Shown here piece by piece: positions 35,795-44,198 of a stretch of DNA of 64,000 bases; position 1 is the stretch's first letter, and each line of letters starts with the position of its first letter. Below the pieces are notes generated by a model. It was not told the DNA's origin and did not search any database. It saw only the letters and a program-made list of their open reading frames with translations. Origin of the DNA: Bin55 sp965199895 (GTDB lineage Bacteria; Pseudomonadota; Gammaproteobacteria; Pseudomonadales; Azotimanducaceae). Location of the stretch: NCBI GenBank assembly GCA_965199895.1, contig CBDATJ010000010.1, positions 124,001 through 188,000 of the forward strand, written 5' to 3'. The position numbers and the translations under genes are program-made.

Positions 35795-38213
35795 AGTTCA
35801 GCATCCTGTTGTTCACAAAAATAACTCGACGGATGATCATATCTCCCAGTAGTCGATTAACGTTGTGGTGTTTCTTTGCTGCCTCAACTACTACAGATTC
35901 TTCACAGTCCACTTCAACTTCAATAGTAGCACGAAGCTTTCCATTTACTGATACAGGAATGGTCACTTGTTTCACTTGAAGCAGCGATTCATCATACTGC
36001 GGCCAAGAACTAGTATCAAAGATGCTACCTTCTCTACCCAATAACTGGTGTAGTTCTTCAGCAATATGAGGACAAAACGGAGCAATGAGTTGAACCATCG
36101 GTTCCACTTCGTGGATGCTGGGTACACGACCGTCTGATCGGACTAGGTTGAGATACTCCATCATTGCAGCAATTGCTGTGTTATAACGTAAAGATTCTAA
36201 ATCGTCGGACACTTGCTTGATCGTTCTGTGGAGGGCGACCTCTACTTCAGAATCAACTCGCTTATCTACAGCTTCTTGGACAGTCTGCCAAAGCCGATTT
36301 AAGAACTTGTACGGTCCCTGAATCCCATCCTCTCGATAGTCTCCGCCTTGTTCAAACGGACCTAAGAACATCAGATAGAGACGCACGGTGTCTGCACCGT
36401 ACTGTGCAATAATCGAATCAGGAACGATGACATTTCCTCTGCTCTTTGAGATTTTTCGCCCTTCGCGGATCAGTAAGCCATGAGCACGAAACTTCGCGTA
36501 GGGTTCTTCAAAACTGATGTGATTCATGTCTTGGAGAGCCATCGTCAAAAATCGGGAATAGAGTAAGTGCAGTACAGCGTGTTCGTTTCCACCAATGTAA
36601 GAAGTCACTGGCAACCACTTTTCGATAATCTCTGGATCCATAGCACACTCATCTTCCTCGGTACAGGGATATCGCATGAAATACCAGGCACTATCGAGAA
36701 AGGTATCTGAGACATCAGTCTCTCGAACAGACTCAGCTCCACACTGGGGGCAATTCACTTGTAGCCAGTCCTTTGCTCGTGAAAGTGGACTATCCCCCCG
36801 GTCATTGGGGCGAAAGTTTTCCAGGTACGGTAATGGAACCGGTAGGTCTTCCTCGGGAACCGGCACCGGACCACACGACTCGCAATGAATAATTGGGATG
36901 GGTGGACCCCAATAACGCTGACGGGAAATACACCAATCGTGTAATCGATAACTTATTGACTTTTCTGCTATTTTTTGTCTCTGCAGAGATTGAACAATTT
37001 GATTCTTTGCATCCTCGACTGATAATCCGTCGAACTCACCCGAGTTCATGAGGGTACCATCACCCTCGTAACTACTGGTTAGCTCGACCAGATTGGTGGC
37101 TCCGGGTTCAGCAATCACTTGACGGATTTGTAACCCAAACTTACTAGCAAACTCAAAATCCCGTTGATCATGGCCAGGCACAGCCATGATTGCACCGGTT
37201 CCATAGTCAACTAGGACGTAATCTGCCACCCAAATGGGAATGAGTTCTTGGTTGACCGGGTTCAAGCAATAAGAACCAGTAAACGCTCCGGTCTTTTCTC
37301 GGTCTTCCATTTGACGTTCGACTACGTCTTTTTGTGCAACTTCTTCTTGAAATTGTTGCACAACACTCTGCTGCTCAGGAGTTGTCAACTGAACGACTAG
37401 TTCATGCTCGGGTGCAAGTACCATATAAGTCGCACCAAAAAGTGTGTCGGGTCGAGTGGTAAAAACCTCGATTTCTATCTCTTGTCCATCAACCGGAAAT
37501 CGAACAGTAGCACCTTCACTCGCTCCAATCCAGTTCTTCTGTGCTAGCTTGGTGGTGAGGGACCAGTCTAACTTTTCGATGTTGTCTAGTAATCGTTGAG
37601 CGTATTGCGTAATCTTGACAAACCACTGGGGTAATTGGCGCTGACCCACCCGAGAATCACATCGTTCACAACGACCGTTGATAACCTGCTCATTGGCGAG
37701 CACAGTTTTGCAGGACGGACACCAATTGACCGCACCAAATTTTCGTTCAATCAATCCCTCTTTATAAAGTTGTATGAAGAGCCACTGGGTCCACTTGTAG
37801 TAGGCGGGATCGGTTGTGTCGACCGTGTGATCCCAGTCAAACATACCCCCAATACGTTTCAATTGTCGGGTAAAGTTAGCGATGTTCTTGGGAATCAATT
37901 CGTTGGGGTGGGTACCGGTCTTGAGTGCAAAGTTTTCACTATGTATCCCAAAAGCATCAAATCCAATCGGTTCGAAAACGGTTTTACCTCTGAGTCTCTG
38001 AAAGCGCCCCTGGATATCGGCTCCCGTATACGCATAAATGTTGCCAATGTGCAATCCCTCTGCCGACGGATAAGGGAACATCATGAGGTTATAGAAGGGG
38101 TCTTCAGCTGAGCGAAGATCCTCTGTCGATAACGTGTTAGTGGCGTTTTCGTCCCAGTAGGCTTGCCACTTTTTCTCAACTGTCGTCGGATCGTAGGGTT
38201 TCATTGGGATCAA
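35772..38213 (-). CDS. leuS: Leucine-tRNA ligase
   Basis: Class I aminoacyl-tRNA synthetase charging tRNA-Leu. The 813 residues are shorter than E. coli LeuS (860). The HIGH motif is HIGN at 55-58 and the KMSKS loop reads KISKS (in EGRKISKSRGN). The CP1 editing domain is present (TTRPDTLFGATYMVLAPEHE), and a zinc-finger-like pair is CPSCKTV ... CERCDS. The N-terminal core (TGADIQGRFQRL, EPIGFDAFGIHSENFAL) differs clearly from the usual proteobacterial form (WDAFGLPAENAA type), so the gene may have been replaced by a foreign copy. The translation start might be the second Met (residue 4). Confidence 0.95.
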   Translation of the reverse strand: MIPMKPYDPTTVEKKWQAYWDENATNTLSTEDLRSAEDPFYNLMMFPYPSAEGLHIGNIYAYTGADIQGRFQRLRGKTVFEPIGFDAFGIHSENFALKTGTHPNELIPKNIANFTRQLKRIGGMFDWDHTVDTTDPAYYKWTQWLFIQLYKEGLIERKFGAVNWCPSCKTVLANEQVINGRCERCDSRVGQRQLPQWFVKITQYAQRLLDNIEKLDWSLTTKLAQKNWIGASEGATVRFPVDGQEIEIEVFTTRPDTLFGATYMVLAPEHELVVQLTTPEQQSVVQQFQEEVAQKDVVERQMEDREKTGAFTGSYCLNPVNQELIPIWVADYVLVDYGTGAIMAVPGHDQRDFEFASKFGLQIRQVIAEPGATNLVELTSSYEGDGTLMNSGEFDGLSVEDAKNQIVQSLQRQKIAEKSISYRLHDWCISRQRYWGPPIPIIHCESCGPVPVPEEDLPVPLPYLENFRPNDRGDSPLSRAKDWLQVNCPQCGAESVRETDVSDTFLDSAWYFMRYPCTEEDECAMDPEIIEKWLPVTSYIGGNEHAVLHLLYSRFLTMALQDMNHISFEEPYAKFRAHGLLIREGRKISKSRGNVIVPDSIIAQYGADTVRLYLMFLGPFEQGGDYREDGIQGPYKFLNRLWQTVQEAVDKRVDSEVEVALHRTIKQVSDDLESLRYNTAIAAMMEYLNLVRSDGRVPSIHEVEPMVQLIAPFCPHIAEELHQLLGREGSIFDTSSWPQYDESLLQVKQVTIPVSVNGKLRATIEVEVDCEESVVVEAAKKHHNVNRLLGDMIIRRVIFVNNRMLNFVATKNK

Positions 38214-38403
38214 GAGTGGGTTGCTGGGTCAAATGTAGAAATTGCTATGTTTAAGAGTGAATGTTCGTGGGCAGCTCGGGAAATCGAACGCTAACGACAC
38301 TACGCGAGTGCAAATTCTATTTCCATTGCTCAACGAAGAGCTCTGCCATTTGATGTTGATATATGGCAACAACATCTGAACTAGAAAGGTTTTGTCACCA
38401 AAC

Positions 38404-38832
38404 CTATTCCATCTCTTTGAGAGTTAAGCCTACCTGAACCCAACGTACGTTGATTCCCAGTCTTTTTGCACCAGGTTCGCCCCAAACATAGCATGGAGAC
38501 TCACCCGTTTCGTTATCAATCACTGCAAGCTTGAGGACTGTGATTTCTTCACTATAGGGGAGAACGATGAGTTCAAAGGAATAACCTGTCTCTTCACCAT
38601 CGGCTTCTATGTTGATGATCTCACCATTGTCCCAAATCTCAATTCCACGCATTTGAATGTACTCTTCCGGATCTGCTTCTGGATCCAAAGCCGTTCGTTG
38701 CACAACAGCCCATCCAGTGTAGAGTCGAGCGTCCTGAATCTCAGGTTCGGTTGCTTGCTCAGACTGAGAATTTACAAAGCTAGCACTTGCTACTAGACTA
38801 ACAAAAATAGCTACGATAAACCAGTTTTTCAT
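38404..38832 (-). CDS. Hypothetical secreted protein
   Basis: Unrecognised 142-residue exported protein with a clear signal peptide (MKNWFIVAIFVSLVASASFVNS, cleavage near 22). The mature part is acidic, beta-rich and has a single Cys. It is preceded by AGGAGG at good spacing. It is divergent from the DUF1838 gene, with only 79 bases between the starts that contain the shared operator. Both products are periplasmic, which suggests a joint role, but the function is unknown. Confidence 0.6.
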   Translation of the reverse strand: MKNWFIVAIFVSLVASASFVNSQSEQATEPEIQDARLYTGWAVVQRTALDPEADPEEYIQMRGIEIWDNGEIINIEADGEETGYSFELIVLPYSEEITVLKLAVIDNETGESPCYVWGEPGAKRLGINVRWVQVGLTLKEME

Positions 38833-38878
38833 AGTGCGAGCCTCCTCGGACTACCACATATAATGACCTTCACCAGCA

Positions 38879-38901
38879 ATTGTAATATTGATATGCTATT
38901 A
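38879..38901 (+). promoter_or_regulatory. Shared operator-like element, site 1
   Basis: Matches the common 23-base element: the left half ATTGTAATATTGA agrees with the consensus ATTGTTATATTGA at 12 of 13 positions; the right half is weaker (4 of 8). It lies 46 bases upstream of the minus-strand secreted-protein gene and 10 bases upstream of the DUF1838 ATG, so a bound protein would block the latter's ribosome site or promoter. Confidence 0.5.
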
Positions 38902-38911
38902 GGGGTAAATC

Positions 38912-39832
38912 ATGAAATTCAACAGAATTTTTGCAGGAGTCTTTGCACTCTCAATTCTCTTTCTTGTTTCTTCTGCGATAACACAAGATGATGCCCAAGA
39001 AGCAGCACTCACTCTAGATCCGAATACGGGTGAAGGAGCAATCGAACTCAACCGCAAACTCCATTGCTCCCGAGTAGATGATAAAGAAGTGACTTACACA
39101 TGGTGGGGACAAGCTTACGCTCGAACACCGGGCCAAAGGGACATAAAAATCTTCAAACTCTTGGGTATGAATGTTCGTAAATGTGGCTCATATACCGATG
39201 AAGTTCGAGGGACAGGTTATCGAATGGTTTCGCGCGAAATCATGCTGTATTTAGATCCGGAAACAGGAGAATTACTTGATACTTGGACAAACCCGTATAC
39301 AAACAATGAAGTAGAAGTCATCCATGTAGCCAATGATCCGGTCAATAGTCGTGCTATCAATTATCCCAGAACAGCTGATGGAACAGAGATTACCTTCGAT
39401 GTGGATGTTGTTAACGGAAGCTACTTCATGGCATTCGAGGTACCTCTCTTTTATCCTGATCCTATGGGTGGAGACTACCAACAACATGTAGGAGGCATGT
39501 ACCACGCTACTGAGATTTTTGACTTTAGCGGGAACGCCGATAGTTTGTTTGATGCCTCAACCAATATCGAGTACGCTAATATCGCTTGGGTACGAATCGG
39601 ACCGTGGCTACCGTGGATGGAGATGGGCGACAGACCCGGTTTTATGTACTACAACGCTACGGGTAAGAAGTTAGAGTCGTGGGATCAGTTACCTGACCTC
39701 ATGAAAGAGCAAATCAAAGAGAATTACCCAGAATACACGAATGCTCCCCCAATGGATGATGATCGACCCAACGAGACATCTTGGACTTACATGAAGAAGA
39801 TACTTGATGCTCGTAGGGCTGAAGCTGAATAA
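38912..39832 (+). CDS. DUF1838 family secreted protein
   Basis: Exported protein of 306 residues; the signal peptide ends near residue 24 (SSAIT). The mature sequence carries the DUF1838 pattern: repeated Trp/Tyr strands (VTYTWWGQAYARTPG), LLGMNVRKC, REIMLYLDPETGELL with TNPYTNNEV, and the C-terminal WVRIGPWLPWMEMGDRPGF. The family has no proven activity that I know of; it often sits beside genes for degradation of organic acids or aromatics. An AGGGG site precedes the ATG. Confidence 0.8.
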   Translation: MKFNRIFAGVFALSILFLVSSAITQDDAQEAALTLDPNTGEGAIELNRKLHCSRVDDKEVTYTWWGQAYARTPGQRDIKIFKLLGMNVRKCGSYTDEVRGTGYRMVSREIMLYLDPETGELLDTWTNPYTNNEVEVIHVANDPVNSRAINYPRTADGTEITFDVDVVNGSYFMAFEVPLFYPDPMGGDYQQHVGGMYHATEIFDFSGNADSLFDASTNIEYANIAWVRIGPWLPWMEMGDRPGFMYYNATGKKLESWDQLPDLMKEQIKENYPEYTNAPPMDDDRPNETSWTYMKKILDARRAEAE

Positions 39833-39848
39833 TCCACTACGGGCCACA

Positions 39849-41030
39849 CTAACTGACAACTCCATCCTTTCGGAGATTCCCAACCTCTGTTTCACTGAAT
39901 CCGAACTCCAAAAGTACATCGTCGGTATCCTGACCTGCAGCTGGTAAGTCATTTCGAAGTCCAAACTTCTGGTTTGCAAACTCAACAGGTAGTGCGGGTA
40001 AACAAGTCTGCTTTCCTTTGTTGATTCCATCAACAAGACTAACTTGAAGAAGACCACCACCAGCCAATAGATGTTCATCTTCAAATAAGTCAGTTGGAGT
40101 ATTGATGGGAGCGAAGGGGACACCTGCGTTCTCCAATCGCTTGAGTACCTCTGTAGTCGACATCGAAAGGAACATTTGTACCAGCATCGGAATGAACCGT
40201 GGTCGCTGTTCCACTCTTCCAGTATTGGTGTTTAGACTTTCGTCTTGAGTGAGTTCATCAAGTTTAAATTCAGCACAGAAACGCTCCCAAAGAGCATCAC
40301 TCACTACGGCTACAAAGACTTGATCTCCGTCTGCAGTCTCAAAGGTCTCATAAACCGACCAAGCTGAACGACGCACGGCCATGGGTGGTGCAGGTTCACC
40401 CGTTACTGCTTCTTGTGCCATATGTTGACCGACCAAAAAAGCAGTTGTTTCAAATAGGGAACTCACTAGGTGTTCTCCATAGCCGGTCTCTTTTCGACGC
40501 ATCAGAGCAGCTAGAATTGCGATAACACCAAACATTCCACCGGTCACATCAATTACTGATGCCCCTGCTCTGAGTGGTTGATTGGGTGGCCCGGTCATGT
40601 AGGCAAGTCCGCCCATCATTTGAGCTACTTCATCTAGTGCAGTGCGATTTCCGTAGGGTCCAGAGAGAAATCCTTTGAGTGAACAGTAAACCAAACCTGG
40701 ATTACGCTTGTGCAATTCATCATACCCAAACCCGAGTTGGTCCATTGCACCAGCACGGAAGTTTTCGATGAAAACATCAGCTTGATCGATCAATCGGTAA
40801 GCTACTTGCCTACCAGCATCAGATTTCAAGTTTGCACAGATGCTTCGTTTATTGCGATTGTACATCGCGAAGTAGCCAGCACCGGACCCTTTCAATCTTC
40901 GGGTTTTATCTCCTCCGGGTGGTTCAATCTTGATGACGTTAGCACCAAGATCGCCCAGGATCACTCCCACCGTAGGTCCCATGACCATGTGAGACAGTTC
41001 GATTGTCCGTATTCCTTCTAACGGCAACAT
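39849..41030 (-). CDS. CaiB/BaiF family CoA-transferase (first of three)
   Basis: Class III CoA-transferase that moves CoA from an acyl-CoA donor to a free carboxylic acid. The 393-residue protein has the family N-terminus GIRTIELSHMVMGPTVGVILGDLGA, the VIKIEPPGGD strand and the catalytic Asp in NRTALDEVAQMMGG. The interlocked-dimer C-terminal domain is present (VLKRLENAGVPFAPINT). It is transcribed away from the HMG-CoA-lyase-like gene and shares its control region, so it may activate the acid whose CoA ester is cleaved by that enzyme. The two natural substrates cannot be deduced. Confidence 0.88.
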   Translation of the reverse strand: MLPLEGIRTIELSHMVMGPTVGVILGDLGANVIKIEPPGGDKTRRLKGSGAGYFAMYNRNKRSICANLKSDAGRQVAYRLIDQADVFIENFRAGAMDQLGFGYDELHKRNPGLVYCSLKGFLSGPYGNRTALDEVAQMMGGLAYMTGPPNQPLRAGASVIDVTGGMFGVIAILAALMRRKETGYGEHLVSSLFETTAFLVGQHMAQEAVTGEPAPPMAVRRSAWSVYETFETADGDQVFVAVVSDALWERFCAEFKLDELTQDESLNTNTGRVEQRPRFIPMLVQMFLSMSTTEVLKRLENAGVPFAPINTPTDLFEDEHLLAGGGLLQVSLVDGINKGKQTCLPALPVEFANQKFGLRNDLPAAGQDTDDVLLEFGFSETEVGNLRKDGVVS

Positions 41031-41079
41031 CTGTTAGACCGATAGTGTTTTGTAACCAACATGGGTGAATTAGATTTTC

Positions 41080-41102
41080 TTGGTGTGAAAAATTCACACC
41101 AA
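41080..41102. promoter_or_regulatory. Perfect 23-base inverted repeat in a divergent promoter region
   Basis: TTGGTGTGAA (41080-41089), AAA, TTCACACCAA (41093-41102): two perfect 10-base arms around a 3-base centre, 50 bases upstream of the CaiB start. The core TGTGA-N5-TCACA resembles a CRP/FNR-type box but has five rather than six central bases. An operator is more likely than a terminator because no gene ends here. Confidence 0.55.
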
Positions 41103-41111
41103 ATCGCGAGT

Positions 41112-41134
41112 ATTGTTACAATGATATATCAATC
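41112..41134 (+). promoter_or_regulatory. Shared operator-like element, site 2
   Basis: Left half ATTGTTACAATGA matches the consensus at 11 of 13 positions and right half TATCAATC at 7 of 8. The centre contains the perfect palindrome TGATATATCA (41122-41131). It lies 10 bases after the inverted repeat, 81 bases upstream of the CaiB start and 36 bases upstream of the lyase ATG. Confidence 0.55.
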
Positions 41135-41170
41135 AGTCATTTAATGTAGGAGATCACGCCATCCTGGCCT

Positions 41171-42103
41171 ATGGAGCACGTACAAATTTGCGAAGTTGGA
41201 TTACGAGATGGGCTTCAAAACATCTCTGCCATTGTGCCAACTGAAATCAAAAAACAATGGATACACCGACAGTTTGAAGCTGGGACGCGAGAGATTGAAG
41301 TTGGTTCTTTTGTTCCTGCAAAACTTTTACCTCAACTGGCTGACACAGCAGAGCTCGTTAAGTATGCGAAAACTATCCGAGGATTAACGGTTGTAGTACT
41401 TGCTCCCAATTTACGTGGTGTCACAGATGCGACCAAAGCAGGGGTGGACAAGATTGTGATTCCATTCTCAATGAGTGAGTCACATTCAATCCGCAATGTT
41501 CGCAAGAATCACGAACAAATGGTTGCTGAAATTAAAGCTTGCGTCGACTATCTACGTGATGTACCGGAAGCGAAGAGACCTTGGCTAGAAGTTAGCCTTT
41601 CAGTTGCGTTTGGTTGTACCATTGAAGGCAAAGTTTCTGAATCAACAGTCGTCCACTTTGCCGAGAAAATGATGGAAATTGAGGTTGATGAACTCTGTCT
41701 GTCTGATTCAACTGGAGTGGGCAGTCCGTGGCAACTTCAGTCTTTGGTAGAGAAAATATGGGCCACCTGCGGTAGCGAAAAACTTCAGGGTGTTCACCTA
41801 CACAACACTAGAGGACTGGGACTTGCAAACGCCCTGAAAGCAGTTGAACTAGGCATCACGACCCTCGATTCCTCGTTGGGTGGTTTAGGTGGCTGTCCCT
41901 GGGCTCCGGGTGCCAGTGGCAATATCGTCACTGAAGATCTAGTTTACTTGCTGGAGTCTATGGGTATCAATACGGGGATCGACCTGAGTCAACTGTTCGA
42001 AGTCCGAAAGTTCGTTGACAGCGCGATTGCTGATGAACCGTTGTATGGATTTGCGTCGGCATCAGGTATTCCACCGGGCTGGCCTTACGTTGCGGCAGGG
42101 TGA
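41171..42103 (+). CDS. Hydroxymethylglutaryl-CoA lyase-like aldolase
   Basis: DRE-TIM metallolyase that cleaves 3-hydroxy-3-methylglutaryl-CoA or a related 3-hydroxyacyl-CoA to acetyl-CoA plus a keto acid. The 310 residues show CEVGLRDGLQN (metal/substrate DRE region), the catalytic Cys242 in GLGGCPWAPGASGN, and metal His209 and His211 in HLHNTRG. HMG-CoA lyases usually have Asp where this protein has Asn212. The nearest strong ribosome site (AGGAGA) is 18 bases from the ATG, wider than normal. It overlaps the aldehyde dehydrogenase gene by 4 bases. Leucine breakdown is the textbook role, but other leucine-pathway genes are absent. Confidence 0.82.
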   Translation: MEHVQICEVGLRDGLQNISAIVPTEIKKQWIHRQFEAGTREIEVGSFVPAKLLPQLADTAELVKYAKTIRGLTVVVLAPNLRGVTDATKAGVDKIVIPFSMSESHSIRNVRKNHEQMVAEIKACVDYLRDVPEAKRPWLEVSLSVAFGCTIEGKVSESTVVHFAEKMMEIEVDELCLSDSTGVGSPWQLQSLVEKIWATCGSEKLQGVHLHNTRGLGLANALKAVELGITTLDSSLGGLGGCPWAPGASGNIVTEDLVYLLESMGINTGIDLSQLFEVRKFVDSAIADEPLYGFASASGIPPGWPYVAAG

Positions 42104-43530
42104 GACTTACCCCCACGAGAAACCCCCGAGACGGTCAATTTGACTATACATCGTCTGTTTACGACACAGACGATGTCCGCCCAATAGCAGAAACGCTCTA
42201 CCAAGAGCAAAAACTTTGGCGTTCGCTGGAGATCGAGTCCCGCAGTGAGGGACTCCAACAATTGCATAACGCCCTTGTTGCACACCGCAAACCGATTCTT
42301 GATGCAATCATTGTTGATACTGGACGAATTGCGACCTCACATATCGAATTTAACAGTGTTCTAGGACTGCTTGACTATTGGATCAGTGTTGCCGAACACT
42401 TCCCAGGCTCCTTGGGACCTCGTAAGTCAGCCTTAGTGTCAACCGTGGAATATTCCCACACACTCATCCCCTACCGAGTGGTGGGAGTGATTAGTCCGTG
42501 GAACTTCCCTTTGCTGCTTTCACTTATTGACAGTATTCCAGCTCTTTTGGCAGGTTGTAGTGTCATAGTCAAACCGAGCGAAATCACCCCTAGATTTATT
42601 GAACCACTTAGTGAAGCCATCGCATCGGTGGAAGGTGTAGGTAAAGTTCTGAAATACATTGGTGGCGACGGAATAACTGGAGCAGCCTTGATTGAACATG
42701 TTGAAGCAGTGTGTTTTACCGGTAGTGTGGTGACTGGTCGTAGAGTTGCTGTGCAAGCTGCAAAAGCACTAAAGCCCGCGTTCTTGGAACTAGGAGGGAA
42801 AGATCCCGCTATTGTGCTACCCTCTGCTAACCTCAAAAATGCTGCTCAAGCCATTCTCAGAAGTGCGTTGGGAATGACTGGACAATCCTGCCAATCCATT
42901 GAACGAGTCTACGTTCATGAATCCGTAGCTGGAGAGTTCACTTCTGTGATTATGGAAGAAACACAAAATATCAAGATCAATTGGCCAAACCCTCATGCGG
43001 GACACATAGGGCCGATCATTCTAGAACGACAAGCACTAAAAATCCGTACCCAGTTACACGATGCTGTTGCAAGAGGTGCACAAGTTCTTTGTGGTGGTGA
43101 TATTGAAGAACATGGCGGGGGGTTATGGATGACTCCCACCATTATGACCGGAGTCGATCACACCTTCCCCATCATGCAAGAAGAGACTTTTGGTCCGATC
43201 ATCCCGATCATGACCTACTCCACCACAGAAGAAGCTATCCAATTAGCTAATGATTCGGAGTATGGGCTGTCAGCTGCAGTTTTTGGTTCAGACATTTCTC
43301 AAGCCCACTACGTAGCGCGTCAGTTAGAAGTTGGTGCCATTAGCCTCAATGATGCTGGTTTGACCTCAATCGCTTATGACGTTGAGAAAAATTCATTCAT
43401 GCAATCAGGCTTGGGTGGGTCCAGAATGGGATTGAGTGGGATTACGAGATTTTTGCGCAAACGAGCACTCATTCAGCAGAATACTTCCCCTTTGAGCTTG
43501 GAAGCTTTGAATGAGAAGAACTTCGTTTAA
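42100..43530 (+). CDS. NAD(P)-dependent aldehyde dehydrogenase
   Basis: Oxidises an aldehyde or semialdehyde to the acid. The 476 residues include the oxyanion Asn135 in SPWNFP, the general base Glu230 in FLELGGKDP and the nucleophile Cys264 in GQSCQSIE, so it should be active. It begins with GTG, overlapping the lyase stop (GTGA), and is therefore translated together with it. The C-terminal SGLGGSRMGLSGI is typical of the semialdehyde-type clade. Substrate unknown; a product of the lyase step is one option. Confidence 0.88.
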   Translation: MRLTPTRNPRDGQFDYTSSVYDTDDVRPIAETLYQEQKLWRSLEIESRSEGLQQLHNALVAHRKPILDAIIVDTGRIATSHIEFNSVLGLLDYWISVAEHFPGSLGPRKSALVSTVEYSHTLIPYRVVGVISPWNFPLLLSLIDSIPALLAGCSVIVKPSEITPRFIEPLSEAIASVEGVGKVLKYIGGDGITGAALIEHVEAVCFTGSVVTGRRVAVQAAKALKPAFLELGGKDPAIVLPSANLKNAAQAILRSALGMTGQSCQSIERVYVHESVAGEFTSVIMEETQNIKINWPNPHAGHIGPIILERQALKIRTQLHDAVARGAQVLCGGDIEEHGGGLWMTPTIMTGVDHTFPIMQEETFGPIIPIMTYSTTEEAIQLANDSEYGLSAAVFGSDISQAHYVARQLEVGAISLNDAGLTSIAYDVEKNSFMQSGLGGSRMGLSGITRFLRKRALIQQNTSPLSLEALNEKNFV

Positions 43531-43612
43531 ACCACTCTTTGCCACCGATATGTCTTAGCTCGTCTCATTGAGGTAATTCGTTCATCATCTGAATTCGTTT
43601 AGGAGGATTTCC

Positions 43613-44179
43613 ATGATTTCAAGAATTGGTTGTTTCGTATTCATTGGTGTTTTCTATCTTGTAGGGATCACCAGTGCCGCTCCAGTACCAGATAGTGAGC
43701 GCACCCCCATTGATTTACGTCGAACCACACTGATTGTTCGAGATATCGATCATTCATTGCAGTTTTATCGCGATGCTTTGGGTATGAAAGTCATCTACGA
43801 CCGTGCCATCAACACTCCACGAGATGCTTCCAATGAAGAAGCAGAAATTGCTCGTCGATTAGTTTTATTGCGAGCGAATGACGACTACATCGGTGTAGTT
43901 GGACTCCTGCAGTACATTAAACCTCAAAAACCGCGCATTGACTTGACAGATACTGCATTCCATGAAGGCACCATGGTCTTTGTGTTTAACACGACTGAAC
44001 TTGAGAAATCCTTTAAAGCAGCAACTGAAATCGAAAAGGTAGTCGTAATAGACGAACCCTCTTTAGTCGAGTACCCGTCCTATGACGGTACCGGAACGAT
44101 TAAAGTGATGGTGAGCACGGTGCAGGACCCTGATGGGTTCACAGTTGAGCTAAACGAACTCCAGAATGAGCTTCACTAA
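43613..44179 (+). CDS. Exported VOC (glyoxalase/dioxygenase fold) protein
   Basis: 188-residue protein with a signal peptide (cleavage near residue 22, ITSA|APVP) followed by one vicinal-oxygen-chelate module: TTLIVRDIDHSLQFYRDALGMKV at the start and VQDPDGFTVELNELQ at the end. The possible metal residues are the final Glu and a His in RDIDHS. VOC proteins with export signals are less common than cytoplasmic ones. A very good ribosome site (AGGAGG) precedes the ATG. It lies between the aldehyde dehydrogenase and the MFS transporter and overlaps the longer reading frame of the latter. Confidence 0.75.
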   Translation: MISRIGCFVFIGVFYLVGITSAAPVPDSERTPIDLRRTTLIVRDIDHSLQFYRDALGMKVIYDRAINTPRDASNEEAEIARRLVLLRANDDYIGVVGLLQYIKPQKPRIDLTDTAFHEGTMVFVFNTTELEKSFKAATEIEKVVVIDEPSLVEYPSYDGTGTIKVMVSTVQDPDGFTVELNELQNELH

Positions 44180-44198
44180 CCCAAACAAGGAACAAACC

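Noticed and set aside
41084..41098. Canonical CRP site
   Set aside because: TGTGA and TCACA are spaced by five bases, not the six of the classic site; reported as an unassigned perfect repeat instead.
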